From Streptosporangium album (GTDB lineage Bacteria; Actinomycetota; Actinomycetes; Streptosporangiales; Streptosporangiaceae), in assembly GCF_014203795.1 (NCBI RefSeq), contig NZ_JACHJU010000006.1:62001-126000 (forward strand): a stretch of DNA of 64,000 nt, written 5' to 3'. The first letter of the stretch is position 1, and each line of letters begins with the position of its first letter. The notes under the pieces were generated by a model, which worked only from the letters and a program-made list of their open reading frames with translations, made no database searches and was not told the DNA's origin. Shown here one piece after another: positions 43,771-51,326 of the stretch. A program made the translations under genes and the position numbers.

Positions 43771-45546
43771 TTATCCGGCCAGGAGGTGCCGGTAGGCCGG
43801 TTCCAGGCCCGCCTCGGCGAGGATGCCGGCACCGGCGGTCTCACCGAGTGCCTGGTCGAAGCCGTCCTTCGGCAGCGTGCTGTTCTTCTCATAGACAACG
43901 CCCTCGGGCAGCGCGTCAAGGCCGATGGGGTCGGCGTCCCAGAAGTTGCCGGTGTAGACGACGTTCTCCAGCGGCGGCCAGACCTGGAGCACGGCCGTGT
44001 TGTCGCCACGGCAGACCACGTTGCCCTCGACCGTCGCCCACGCCGTGCCGTAGTCGGTGTAGAGCCCGAAGTTGTACGGCGTCAGCGTGTCGCGGATGAC
44101 GTTGCCGCGCACGACCGTCCGGTCCGCGCCGGAGGTCCCCTGGCTGCTGGAGAGGTAGATCCCGCCGCCGTCGGCCAGCACGCCCATCGTGTTGAAGGTG
44201 AGGTTGTGCAGGATGCGGCCGCCGTACGCGTCCTCCCCTCCGTTGATGACGATGCCGCAGTGCGGCACGTCGTTCACCTGGTTGTGCGCCACCGCCGAGT
44301 TCTGCGTCGCCGTCAGCGAGATTCCGGGCGAGCCCGAGTACTCCTGCCCGACGTGATGGATCCAGTTGTTCTCGACGCGGTTGCCGTGGTTGCCCTCGGG
44401 GGCGGTGGCCGCGCCGATGGAGACGCCGCCGCCGGAGATGTCGTCGAACACGCTGCCGAGCACCGTGTTCTCCCGGCTGCCGCCGGAGAACCGCAGCGCG
44501 GTCGCGCCCAGGCGGGTGAAGCGGCACCCCTCGACGGTGACATGCTCGCAGTTCTCGAAGACGACGTTGGCCGGGATCGCCGCCGACTCCTGCGGCACCG
44601 TCACCCACGCCTGCCCGTCGGCGAAGGTGACCTTCTCGATGGAGCCGCCCTCGTAGTAACCGTTCCCGTGATAGTGCAGGAACCCTTCGGGGCGGCCGGG
44701 GCGGAGCCAGGTGGCGTCGGCGAAGGTGACGCCCCTGAAGGAGACCCCGCGCGTGCGCCTCGCGTGGACCAGGGTCTGCAGCGCCGGGGCGACGACCCGG
44801 GCCCGCTCCGGGTCCTCGCCGGGGCGCGGCAGGTAGTACAGGACGTGCTCGCCTGGCGTGGACCGGTCGAGGGCGAACGTGCCGGGCCGGCTGAGGAAGG
44901 TCGCGCTGTTCTCGACGGAGGAGGGGGCGCCGGGGCCGTGAGACTCGGCGCCCTCCCAGGCGGAGTTGTAGAGGTCGTCGGCCCAGCCGAAGGCCGGCTG
45001 GGCCATCGTGATCGTGGTCGACCGCTCGTCGCCCGAGATGTCCGCCACGCTCAGGCGCGCCTCCGTCCACGGGTAGAGGCCCCGGTAGACGAACTCGATG
45101 TCCGCCGGACTCCGCCAGGACTGGGGGACCGTGCTGTCGGTGACATAGCCCGACTCTGTCCTGGTGACCGTGCCGGGGATGCCGTCGAGGGTGGCCCGCT
45201 CGGCACGGCGGCCGTCGACGGAGAGCCGGCGGGTGTCGAGGTCGCCCACCTCGGCCCGCCACAGCTCCCCCTCCCGCCGCCAGCCGGAGATCGCCCGGCC
45301 GCCGCTGATCACGACCTCCTCCCGCTCGGGGGTCCCGTGGCCGTGGGCCTGGTAGGTCACTCCGGAGTCGTCCTCGGTGAGGTCGAACGTCGATGTCAGG
45401 GTGTAGGTGCCGGCGCGGAGGCTGACGACGACGTCGGAGGGGAGGGTGCGGGCGTGGTCCCTCGCCCGTTCCAGGGTGGCGAACGGCTGCTCGGACGTGC
45501 CGGGCCAGAGATCGTTACCGGTGGGGGCGACATAGAGTCGGGTCAT
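43771..45546 (-). CDS. Right-handed parallel beta-helix protein, probable polysaccharide-active
   Basis: This 591-residue protein begins LYVAPTGNDLWPGTSEQPFATL, the typical opening of parallel beta-helix enzymes (pectate-lyase/GH-like fold), and contains many coil-type repeats (HVTVEGCRFTRLG, ENTVLGSVFDDISGGGVSI, NRVENNWIHHVGQEYSG). It lacks any signal peptide, so it acts inside the cell or is exported otherwise. Relatives include glycoside hydrolases and lyases, but the catalytic residues cannot be assigned here. It is divergent from a TetR gene with a shared operator-like repeat, suggesting substrate-induced expression. Confidence 0.75.
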   Translation of the reverse strand: MTRLYVAPTGNDLWPGTSEQPFATLERARDHARTLPSDVVVSLRAGTYTLTSTFDLTEDDSGVTYQAHGHGTPEREEVVISGGRAISGWRREGELWRAEVGDLDTRRLSVDGRRAERATLDGIPGTVTRTESGYVTDSTVPQSWRSPADIEFVYRGLYPWTEARLSVADISGDERSTTITMAQPAFGWADDLYNSAWEGAESHGPGAPSSVENSATFLSRPGTFALDRSTPGEHVLYYLPRPGEDPERARVVAPALQTLVHARRTRGVSFRGVTFADATWLRPGRPEGFLHYHGNGYYEGGSIEKVTFADGQAWVTVPQESAAIPANVVFENCEHVTVEGCRFTRLGATALRFSGGSRENTVLGSVFDDISGGGVSIGAATAPEGNHGNRVENNWIHHVGQEYSGSPGISLTATQNSAVAHNQVNDVPHCGIVINGGEDAYGGRILHNLTFNTMGVLADGGGIYLSSSQGTSGADRTVVRGNVIRDTLTPYNFGLYTDYGTAWATVEGNVVCRGDNTAVLQVWPPLENVVYTGNFWDADPIGLDALPEGVVYEKNSTLPKDGFDQALGETAGAGILAEAGLEPAYRHLLAG

Positions 45547-45558
45547 GAACGGCTCCGA

Positions 45559-45594
45559 TGTTTATGGCGTATACAATGGTGTGCATCATAAACA
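45559..45594. promoter_or_regulatory. Inverted repeat between the beta-helix and TetR genes
   Basis: TGTTTATG (45559-45566) and CATAAACA (45587-45594) are perfect inverted copies, with GTATAC (45569-45574) inside. It lies in the 69-base divergent gap and is the likely operator of the TetR protein. Confidence 0.65.
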
Positions 45595-45615
45595 CGGAAA
45601 GGAGGAGGAGCGCAA

Positions 45616-46560
45616 ATGGTCGGTGACCCCGATCGCACGGTGGAGTTGCTCTGGCGGGCCGGGGAGTCGCCGGCGCGTGAGGCCAGACAGGGCCTGAGCG
45701 TCGACAGGATCGTGGAGTCCGCGATCAGGGTCGCGGACTCCGAAGGTCTGGAGGGGCTGTCGATGCGGCGCGTCGCCGAGCTGCTCGGCTTCACCACCAT
45801 GGCGCTCTACCGTCACGTGTCCGGCAGGGACCAGCTCGTCGACCTGATGTGCGACGCGGTGACCGGCGAGGCGGTCGGCGCGGACGCCGTGAAGGGCGGA
45901 GCGGACGGCAGGGAGGCGCCGGCCGGGGGGGCCGACGGCCCGGGGGCGGTGACCGGCGAGGCGGACGGTGCGCAGGGCGGGGACGGCTGGCGGGCGGCGC
46001 TGGAGGCGTGGGCCCGGAGCTCGTGGGCTCTCCGCGAACGCCATCCCTGGCTGTCCGAGGCGCAGGGCACGCGCACCGTGCCCGGACCCAACTCCATCGC
46101 CCACTTCGAGCGGGCCCTGAGCGTCGTGGCGGGGACCGGCCTGACCCCCGCCGAGATGCTGGCGGTGGTCGGCCTGGTCGGCAGGTACGTCGACGCCGAG
46201 GCGCGGCAGAAGGTGGAGGTCGCCCGGGTCGAGCGCCGCACCGGGGTGACCGAGGAGGAGTGGTGGGGAGCCCGCCACTCCCTGTACGACAGGCTGGACG
46301 TCTATCCGACACTGAGACATATCTGGGAGTCGGGAGGCTACGACGAGCCCGAAGATCCTTTCGCGTTCGGGCTGGGGCGCGTGCTTGACGGCGTCGAGGC
46401 GTTGATCCGATCACACTGTGATGAAACTCGTGATGAAACTGACCTGTGTCGCGTGTGCGGCTCCGCCATCGAGCAGCCCGGGTCCGGCCGCCCGCGTGAC
46501 TACTGCTCCCGCGCCTGCCAGCAGCGGGCCTACCGCAGGCGCCGGAGTTCCCAGGAGTGA
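45616..46560 (+). CDS. TetR family regulator with a C-terminal cysteine cluster
   Basis: This 314-residue regulator has a TetR helix-turn-helix at about residues 30-75 (VESAIRVADSEGLEGLSMRR, TMALYRHVSGRDQL) and a TetR_C domain (WLSEAQGTRTVPGPNS). Two oddities stand out. A Gly/Ala-rich insert at residues 82-124 contains a repeated AVTGEA (81-86, 111-116). A C-terminal CRVCG...YCSRAC module (Cys278, 281, 297, 301) is followed by basic residues, resembling a small zinc knuckle. The start has GGAGGAGGAG. It is divergent from the beta-helix gene. Confidence 0.85.
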   Translation: MVGDPDRTVELLWRAGESPAREARQGLSVDRIVESAIRVADSEGLEGLSMRRVAELLGFTTMALYRHVSGRDQLVDLMCDAVTGEAVGADAVKGGADGREAPAGGADGPGAVTGEADGAQGGDGWRAALEAWARSSWALRERHPWLSEAQGTRTVPGPNSIAHFERALSVVAGTGLTPAEMLAVVGLVGRYVDAEARQKVEVARVERRTGVTEEEWWGARHSLYDRLDVYPTLRHIWESGGYDEPEDPFAFGLGRVLDGVEALIRSHCDETRDETDLCRVCGSAIEQPGSGRPRDYCSRACQQRAYRRRRSSQE

Positions 46561-46658
46561 CGGCGCGGAGACGTGCGACCTCGGGCTCCAGGCGGCCCGC
46601 GTCCGCCGCACCGGCCCGCTCGGCGGCGGTACGGTGTTCTGGCCGCGATAATGGCCGG

Positions 46659-46795
46659 GTGACGAGTGACCGGCTGGAACGGCCGACACCGCTGACTCTC
46701 GACGACTACTGCGCACTCGATGAACATCTCCGCCGGGAGCTCGAGGTCGTCGACGGGGTGGCCACGCCGCGTGAACGGCGCGACAGAGCTCACAC
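46659..46795 (+). pseudogene. N-terminal fragment of a Uma2-family (DUF820) protein
   Basis: From the GTG at 46659 the frame reads PTPLTLDDYCALDEHLRREL and EVVDGVATPRERRDRAH, the start of Uma2 family endonuclease-like proteins (PD-(D/E)XK fold). The similarity ends near 46795, just before the right end of the IS200/IS605-type element. The gene was most likely interrupted or truncated there. Confidence 0.55.
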
Positions 46796-46877
46796 GGTAT
46801 CGCCGTGCCGTACGGCCAGGCCGGCATTTGAACTCCTCCCTGGCCTGGGGGCCGGAGATTCTCCCGTCGCGTCGCGG

Positions 46878-48146
46878 TTAAGCGGCGCGCGGGGGTTGAC
46901 GCCTCGCAGACCGGGCAGCCCCGAGGTCTCCGCGTCCTGACACCGCAGTTCCTGCGGCGTTGCGAATGTTGATCGCGGCGTTGGTGTCGGCGTGGCCGAC
47001 CCACCCACACGCGGGGTTGGCGCAGGAGAACCGGGTGCCGTCACGGGAGGCCGCGTCGCGGTGCCCGCACTGGTGGCAGGTCTGTGACGTGCCCGGGGCG
47101 GGGACCTTCACCACCAGCCCGCCGCGATCACGGGTTTTGTACTCCAGCAAGGCGACCGTGCGGCCCCACGCCTCGCCGGTGATGGCGCGGTTCAGCCCTG
47201 CCTTCTGCGTCACGTTCCGGCCGGGTTGTTCGATCGTGCCCTTGGCAGAGCGGACCATGTTCGCGATCTTCAGATCCTCCACCACGATCACGCTGAAGGT
47301 GTCAGCGAGTTCGGTGGTGGTCTGGTGCTGCCAGTTAACGGCTCGGCGCTTGGCTGTCGCGCGGAGCCTGGCTATCTGGTCATAGGTGCGGGTCAGCCGA
47401 TGAGAGGTCCGCTGTCCGGGGGTACGGGCAGCGCGCTGGCGGGCGGATTTCTTCTCCAGGCGGCGCAGGTGTTCACGCTCACCGCCGGTGAGCCAGGGGC
47501 CGTGCTCACGCGTGGTCTGGTCCGACAATGCCAAGGCGACGGTGATCCCCCGGTCGATCCCCACGGCTGGACCGGGATGGGTCTCCATGACCGGAGCGGT
47601 CATGGTCTCGGTCCGGAACACGATCTGCCAGCCAAAGGCGTCCTTGACCAGCCGGGCTCCGGTGATCCGCCCGGTCGGGCCGCCCTTGGTGACGCCGGGC
47701 AGGTCCTTGGTCCACCGAAACCGCACCCGCCCGACCTTGGGCAGGTTGACCGCACCCCACCGCCGGTTGATTCGCTTGATCTGCAGGTCGCGAGCCTGAG
47801 GCACATCGACGGCCGGTCGGGAACCGAACCGGGCCTTGAACGTCGGGCGTTTAGCGGGGTGATCAGGGTTGAAGAAGTTCGCCCACGCCTGCCGGTAGGT
47901 CTTCAGCACGGCCTGAGCCGCCTGGGCGGGCAGTTGGCCTATCCAGTCGATCTCATGACGAGCCGCCCGGATCGCGGTGTCGCACTCCTTCAACGTCGCG
48001 AACCGGCCTTGGCGGAAGGTGAAGTACTCGTGTAGCAGGTTCCACAGCGTGCGGGCGGTGTGCGCCTGGCCGTCCAGCACCGCCACCTGGGCTGTGCTCA
48101 ACTCCAGGCGGGCCACATGCGCCCGCGTCTGCCTCACCTTCTCCAC
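46878..48146 (-). CDS. tnpB: TnpB, RNA-guided endonuclease of an IS200/IS605 element
   Basis: This 422-residue nuclease is of the TnpB family, the ancestor of Cas12. The RuvC-like active site is complete: Asp198 in VGIDRGI, Glu290 in VVEDLKI and Asp387 in GHADTNAAINI. The zinc finger Cys357, Cys360, Cys375 and Cys380 is intact between them. TnpB uses an omega RNA made from the element's end to cut DNA. That RNA would come from its own 3' end and the tail to about 46828. The GTG at 48146 faces the dead tnpA. With TnpA inactive, the protein may now serve another purpose or be in decay. Confidence 0.9.
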   Translation of the reverse strand: MEKVRQTRAHVARLELSTAQVAVLDGQAHTARTLWNLLHEYFTFRQGRFATLKECDTAIRAARHEIDWIGQLPAQAAQAVLKTYRQAWANFFNPDHPAKRPTFKARFGSRPAVDVPQARDLQIKRINRRWGAVNLPKVGRVRFRWTKDLPGVTKGGPTGRITGARLVKDAFGWQIVFRTETMTAPVMETHPGPAVGIDRGITVALALSDQTTREHGPWLTGGEREHLRRLEKKSARQRAARTPGQRTSHRLTRTYDQIARLRATAKRRAVNWQHQTTTELADTFSVIVVEDLKIANMVRSAKGTIEQPGRNVTQKAGLNRAITGEAWGRTVALLEYKTRDRGGLVVKVPAPGTSQTCHQCGHRDAASRDGTRFSCANPACGWVGHADTNAAINIRNAAGTAVSGRGDLGAARSARRQPPRAA

Positions 48147-48169
48147 ACCCTGATCGTATCATTTGGTTT

Positions 48170-48596
48170 ATGTCACCGAGATGGAAACCGAACCCCGATG
48201 TGTACACCGGACGGCACGCCGTCTATCACCTCCACGCCCATTTGGTGTTCGTCACCAGGTACCGGAGGGGGCCTTCGCTGACCCGATGCCGGTCCGATGC
48301 GGACAGATCATGCGGGAGGTCTGTGCCGACTTCGAGGTCGAACTTCGCGAGTTCGGCGGCGAGGACGACCCCGTCCGCCTGCTGGTCCACTACCCACCCA
48401 AGGTCGCCTTGTCCAAGCTGGTCAACTCGCTGAAGGGGTCTCGGCGCGGATGCTATGCAAGGAGTTCAGCGCCCACGTCCGCAAGTACCTGTGGGGCGGG
48501 CATTTCTGGTCCGGCTCCTACTTCGCCGGGTCGGTTGGCGGGGCACCCCTGACCGTGCTCAAGCAGTACATCGAGCAGCAGAAACGGCCGGTCTGA
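48170..48596 (+). pseudogene. tnpA: Decayed TnpA (Y1 HUH transposase), two frameshifts
   Basis: The sense runs through three frames: YTGRHAVYHLHAHLVFVTRY, then REVCADFEVELREFGGEDDP and HYPPKVALSKLVNSLKG, then EFSAHVRKYLWGGHFWSGSY and a C-terminal LKQYIEQQKRPV. The frame breaks near 48272 and 48437. The HUH motif, normally His-hydrophobic-His in DHVHLLVHY, reads DPVRLLVHY, so a metal-binding His is lost. The catalytic Tyr in LKQYIEQ is still there. The element cannot transpose with this protein. Confidence 0.8.
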
Positions 48597-48607
48597 TCGG
48601 GGTGGAC

Positions 48608-48633
48608 GCCGATTCGCCTGGCGGCGAATCGGC
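48608..48633 (+). terminator. Hairpin after tnpA
   Basis: A perfect 11-base stem (48608-48618 with 48623-48633, GCCGATTCGCC and its complement) has a TGGC loop and follows the tnpA remnant by 11 bases. It may be a terminator or part of the element end. Confidence 0.5.
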
Positions 48634-48671
48634 TGTTCTTGCCCCGCTACGCGGGACAGTCCGCTTCACCC

Positions 48672-48687
48672 CCGGCCTGAAGGCCGG
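48672..48687. repeat. Element-end hairpin on the tnpA side
   Basis: CCGGCCTGAAGGCCGG is a perfect 7-base stem with a 2-base apex, of the kind recognised by TnpA at the left end of IS605 elements. Confidence 0.55.
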
Positions 48688-48731
48688 AGCACTACGGACG
48701 AAACCGGGTAGACCTTGACACCTGACGCGTC

Positions 48732-48830
48732 ATGTTCGAAGACGCCATAGGCCGCATCGAGCCCCGCCGCACCGCCCGGGCCTACCTGTCCGGACTGCTG
48801 TCGGCTACCGAGGCGAGCGTTGCGCGATGA
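48732..48830 (+). pseudogene. N-terminal fragment of an IS701-like transposase
   Basis: The frame from the ATG at 48732 reads MFEDAIGRIEPRRTARAYLS and GLLSATE, similar to the start of IS701-family DDE transposases (a recurrent RVEPRRRARAYLRGLL). It stops after 32 residues. It lies next to fragments of other insertion sequences. Confidence 0.5.
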
Positions 48831-49015
48831 ACAGCTCAAGACGGAGATCACCTGGATCTACCAGGACAACTACTCCTGCTTACGGCTTCCGCAAGATCCA
48901 CCGGCAGCTGCGCCGTGATGGTCATCCGGTCGCTCGATGCACGGTCCAGCGGCTGATGGGCGAGCTGGGCATCTTCGGGCTGGTCCGCGGGAAAGCCCGG
49001 CGAAGAAGCGGGGGT
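48812..49015 (+). pseudogene. Fragment of an IS3-family OrfB transposase
   Basis: LRDEQLKTEITWIYQDNYS continues one frame over as AYGFRKIHRQLRRDGHPVAR and CTVQRLMGELGIFG. This is the HTH_21 region at the start of IS3 OrfB. A frameshift near 48879 and the missing catalytic DDE part show it is dead. Confidence 0.7.
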
Positions 49016-49026
49016 TCGTGCATTAA

Positions 49027-49266
49027 GGCCCTCCACTTGGGTCGGCGTCACCAGGGGCAAAGTAGCCGTGAGTGATCGGCCCCCATCGTCTGACGGAGAG
49101 TCCGGACCGCATCGTGGCTGTTCATCAGCCTTGCGAGAAGAATCGGTGTCCCAGACGACTGCGGAGCGCAATGGCTTCGCATCCTGATCAAGGATTCCGC
49201 CGGAAGGCTTTGACCTGGTCTTTCTCGCTACCTTGGGGCTGGTGGCGCCAACCCGAGTGGAGGGCC
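49027..49266. mobile_element. 240-bp element with 40-base terminal inverted repeats (MITE-like)
   Basis: The left end (49027-49066, from GGCCCTCCACTTGGGT to AAAGTAGC) and the right end (49227-49266, from GCTACCTTGGGG to GTGGAGGGCC) are inverted copies with about 7 mismatches in 40. The 160 bases between them code for nothing recognised. The right end overlaps the last 13 codons and stop of the cation transporter gene. It is either a MITE or an internal deletion of a larger element. Confidence 0.75.
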
Positions 49267-49953
49267 GCCCTTGCGATCGGTCGAGCAGCAGCCGTCGAGG
49301 CAGGCTTCCGGGGTGGAGCCGGCGGGGTGGGGGGTGCAGCAGGCGTCGCCGCGCCAGGCTTCGCGGCCTTCCTTGACCGCCACCGCGGCGATGACCAGGG
49401 CGGCGATCGGGTCGGCCCAGGACCAGCCGAAGGCGCTGTTGAGCGCGAGCCCGGCCAGCAGCACCGCCGACAGGTAGGTGCACAGCAGCGTCTGCTTGGA
49501 GTCGGCCACGGCGGAGGCCGAGCCGAGCTCGCGGCCGGCGCGCCGCTGGGCTGCCGACAGGAACGGCATGATCATCAGCGAGAGCGCGGCGAGAATGAGG
49601 CCGGGAGTGGAGTGTTCGGCCTCGCCCGCGCCGAGCAGGGCGCGTACGGCGTCGAAGGTGACGTAGGCGGCCAGCGCGAAGAAGGAGATCGCGATGACGC
49701 GCAGCGCGGCCCGTTCCCGCTTCTCATGGTCAGTGGCCGAGAATTGCCAGGCCACCGCGGCGGCGGAGGCGACCTCGACGATCGAGTCCAGGCCGAAGCC
49801 GATGAGGGCGGTCGAGGTGGCCATCGTGCCGGCGGTGATGGCCACCACCGCTTCGATCGCGTTGTAGGTGATGGTCGCGGCCACCAGCAGCCGGATGCGC
49901 CGGGTCAGCATGGCGCGACGGGCCGCGCTGGGGCCGAGCGCGATGCTGACCAT
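49228..49953 (-). CDS. Cation transporter of CDF type, with an insertion-derived C-terminus
   Basis: This 241-residue membrane protein of cation-diffusion-facilitator-like type has about six helices and the metal-site segments LIGFGLDSIVEVASAAAVAW and SAFGWSWADPIAALVIAAVA. Relatives coupled to ArsR genes end in a Cys-rich tail; here CCTPHPAGSTPEACLDGCC is present, but the last 16 residues (from STDRKGG) read into the inverted end of the 240-bp element. Its ATG overlaps the ArsR stop by one base (TGATG), so the two are coupled. Likely job: export of a thiophilic metal sensed by the ArsR protein. Confidence 0.82.
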   Translation of the reverse strand: MVSIALGPSAARRAMLTRRIRLLVAATITYNAIEAVVAITAGTMATSTALIGFGLDSIVEVASAAAVAWQFSATDHEKRERAALRVIAISFFALAAYVTFDAVRALLGAGEAEHSTPGLILAALSLMIMPFLSAAQRRAGRELGSASAVADSKQTLLCTYLSAVLLAGLALNSAFGWSWADPIAALVIAAVAVKEGREAWRGDACCTPHPAGSTPEACLDGCCSTDRKGGPPLGLAPPAPR

Positions 49954-50288
49954 CAGCAGCAGCCCTTCTCTGCCGCATCCGGGCAGGTGACGTCGGCGGC
50001 GACGGCGACCACCGCGGTGCGCAGGTCGTCCAGCGCGTGCCCGAGCCGTACGTCGGCCAACTCATAACGGGTGCGGCGGCCGACCGGCACGCCGACCACC
50101 AGGCCGCAGTCGCGCAGGCAGGCCAGGTGATTGGACAGCCGGGTGCGGGAGATGCCCAGCAGCTCGGCCAGGTCGGCGGGGTGAGCCGGAGCCTCGCGCA
50201 ACGCGAGCAGGATCCGGCAGCGGATCGGATCGGCCAGCGCCCGGCCGAAACGGGCCAGGACCTCGATTTCGGGGGCGATCGTCAACAT
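49953..50288 (-). CDS. ArsR/SmtB family metal-sensing repressor
   Basis: This 111-residue winged-helix repressor has the ArsR core ARFGRALADPIRCRILLALR and the recognition helix ISRTRLSNHLACLRDCGLVV, ending with CPDAAEKGCC. The Cys pairs fit a CmtR/ArsR-type site for cadmium, lead or arsenic-like ions. The ATG at 50288, with GAAGG before it, was preferred to a GTG at 50303. It is coupled to the CDF gene. A TTCAA/TTGAA inverted pair at 50292-50314 overlaps its own start region. Confidence 0.87.
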   Translation of the reverse strand: MLTIAPEIEVLARFGRALADPIRCRILLALREAPAHPADLAELLGISRTRLSNHLACLRDCGLVVGVPVGRRTRYELADVRLGHALDDLRTAVVAVAADVTCPDAAEKGCC

Positions 50289-50291
50289 GCC

Positions 50292-50314
50292 TTCAATGTA
50301 CACGAAATCTTGAA
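50292..50314. promoter_or_regulatory. Candidate ArsR operator
   Basis: TTCAA (50292-50296) and TTGAA (50310-50314) are inverted half-sites just upstream of the ArsR start. This is typical placement for autorepression, but the half-sites are short. Confidence 0.35.
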
Positions 50315-50521
50315 TTCAGGAAGTTGTGGACAGTCGGCGGAACAGGCCACAACTTTGCGACATATGAACAGATATTCAGGTGTCGGGATCGCCAACCGCG
50401 CCGCCTGGGCGAAACCAGTGTCCACACGCCTGTCGGTGCACCGGTCCATGCCTATGGTGCGCGCCGCCATCGCTCTCCTGCGCCCTGAGCCCAACTGCAC
50501 GCCCGACCGCGAGGCCCTTCG

Positions 50522-50850
50522 ATGAGCGCCGGGCACGGCCATGGACATGGGCATGGCCATGCCGGGGGCCGTCATCGGTGGCGGCTGGCTGGCTGGTAGC
50601 CGCCACCGGCCAGTCCTTCTGGGACACCTTTGTGGCCTTGGCGATCGGCGTCTTCGTCGCGGTGCGCGCCATCGCGCTCGGCCGCCAGGTGGTGGCCGTG
50701 CTGGGCCAGCACGTGCCCGAAGGCATCGACTCGGCCGCGGTCACGGCGGACCTGGCCGCCATCGACGGCGTGCGTGACGTGCACGACCTGCACCTGTGGA
50801 CGCTGACCTCCGGCATGAACGTGGCCACCGCCCACCTTCACTCCGGACCC
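50522..50850 (+). pseudogene. Internally deleted CDF-family zinc/cadmium exporter
   Basis: An N-terminal MSAGHGHGHGHGHAGGRHRW marks the His-rich start of CzcD/ZitB-type exporters. After about 22 residues the frame breaks, and the sense resumes as VAAGWLVAATGQSFWDTFVA, VLGQHVPEGIDSAAVTADL and HDLHLWTLTSGMNVATAHL, the C-terminal part of the same family. Most of the membrane core is missing, so it is dead. Confidence 0.75.
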
Positions 50851-50939
50851 GCCGCGCCGGGCAGTTGGCCATTCCTGCTGCCCGGCACTTGGTATGACCC
50901 GCATTCGGAACTGGCGCCCGGTATGGAGCTGCCTTGTTT

Positions 50940-51066
50940 TCGAGATGTCTACCGGGTGCCGGCAGAACAGGTCGATGGCGTCATCGGAGTCGATACCCAC
51001 CGCGACAGCCTGGCCGCGTTCCTGGAGGCCTCCGGCGAAAAGGCGGTGGAAGTCCGCCGCCCCTGA
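50940..51066 (+). pseudogene. N-terminal fragment of an IS110-like transposase
   Basis: In the frame ending at 51066, VDGVIGVDTHRDSLAAFLEA and SGEKAVEVRRP match the DEDD start of IS110-family transposases (VIGVDTHKD). It is fused in frame to the CDF pseudogene and ends at once. No other part of the element is visible. Confidence 0.6.
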
Positions 51067-51326
51067 GCGGCGGTCGTGAGCGGTGAATAACGTCGGGCGA
51101 TCATCTCGTTCTCCACCCGGGCGGCCCAGTGTCAGCGCGGCGACGCCGATCGTGGTGCGTGCCGGGTCTCGCTCGCCTTCGGCCTGGCAGCCCGGCCGGC
51201 GTCCGCCGCGTCGTCGTGCGCGGCGGCGTTCAGGGTCGAGACCCGGCGCAAGAACCTGCAGCTGACCTACACGCTCGCGTCGCTGGAAAACGCTGCCCAA
51301 CTACCAAAGTCCTCGTCAGCAAGGAC
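51067..51326. other. Intergenic stretch between IS110 relic and pullulanase remnant
   Basis: No gene or clear terminator is seen. One plus-strand frame contains FRVETRRKNLQLTYTLASLE, which looks coding but is not recognised; it may be another transposon relic. Confidence 0.35.

Larger units (their letters stand above)
46828..48700. mobile_element. IS200/IS605-type element with divergent tnpA (dead) and tnpB (intact)
   Basis: The tnpA and tnpB genes are divergent with 23 bases between their starts. The tnpB-side end is placed near 46828 because the minus strand there reads GGGAGGAGTTCAA after an imperfect hairpin, as at right ends of this family. The tnpA-side end has the perfect hairpin CCGGCCTGAAGGCCGG at 48672-48687; its exact boundary is uncertain. 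IS605 elements have no target duplication, so neither boundary can be confirmed that way. Confidence 0.6.

Noticed and set aside
43357-45591. 744-codon plus-strand open frame over the beta-helix gene
   Set aside because: It is antisense to a protein with clear beta-helix motifs and has no domain of its own.
46557-46940. 127-codon plus-strand frame considered as an intact Uma2 gene
   Set aside because: Family similarity ends at about 46795 and the remainder reads into the IS element end.
50529-50570. Repeat of GGCCATGGACAT type resembling a microsatellite
   Set aside because: It encodes the His-Gly repeats of a CDF exporter N-terminus.
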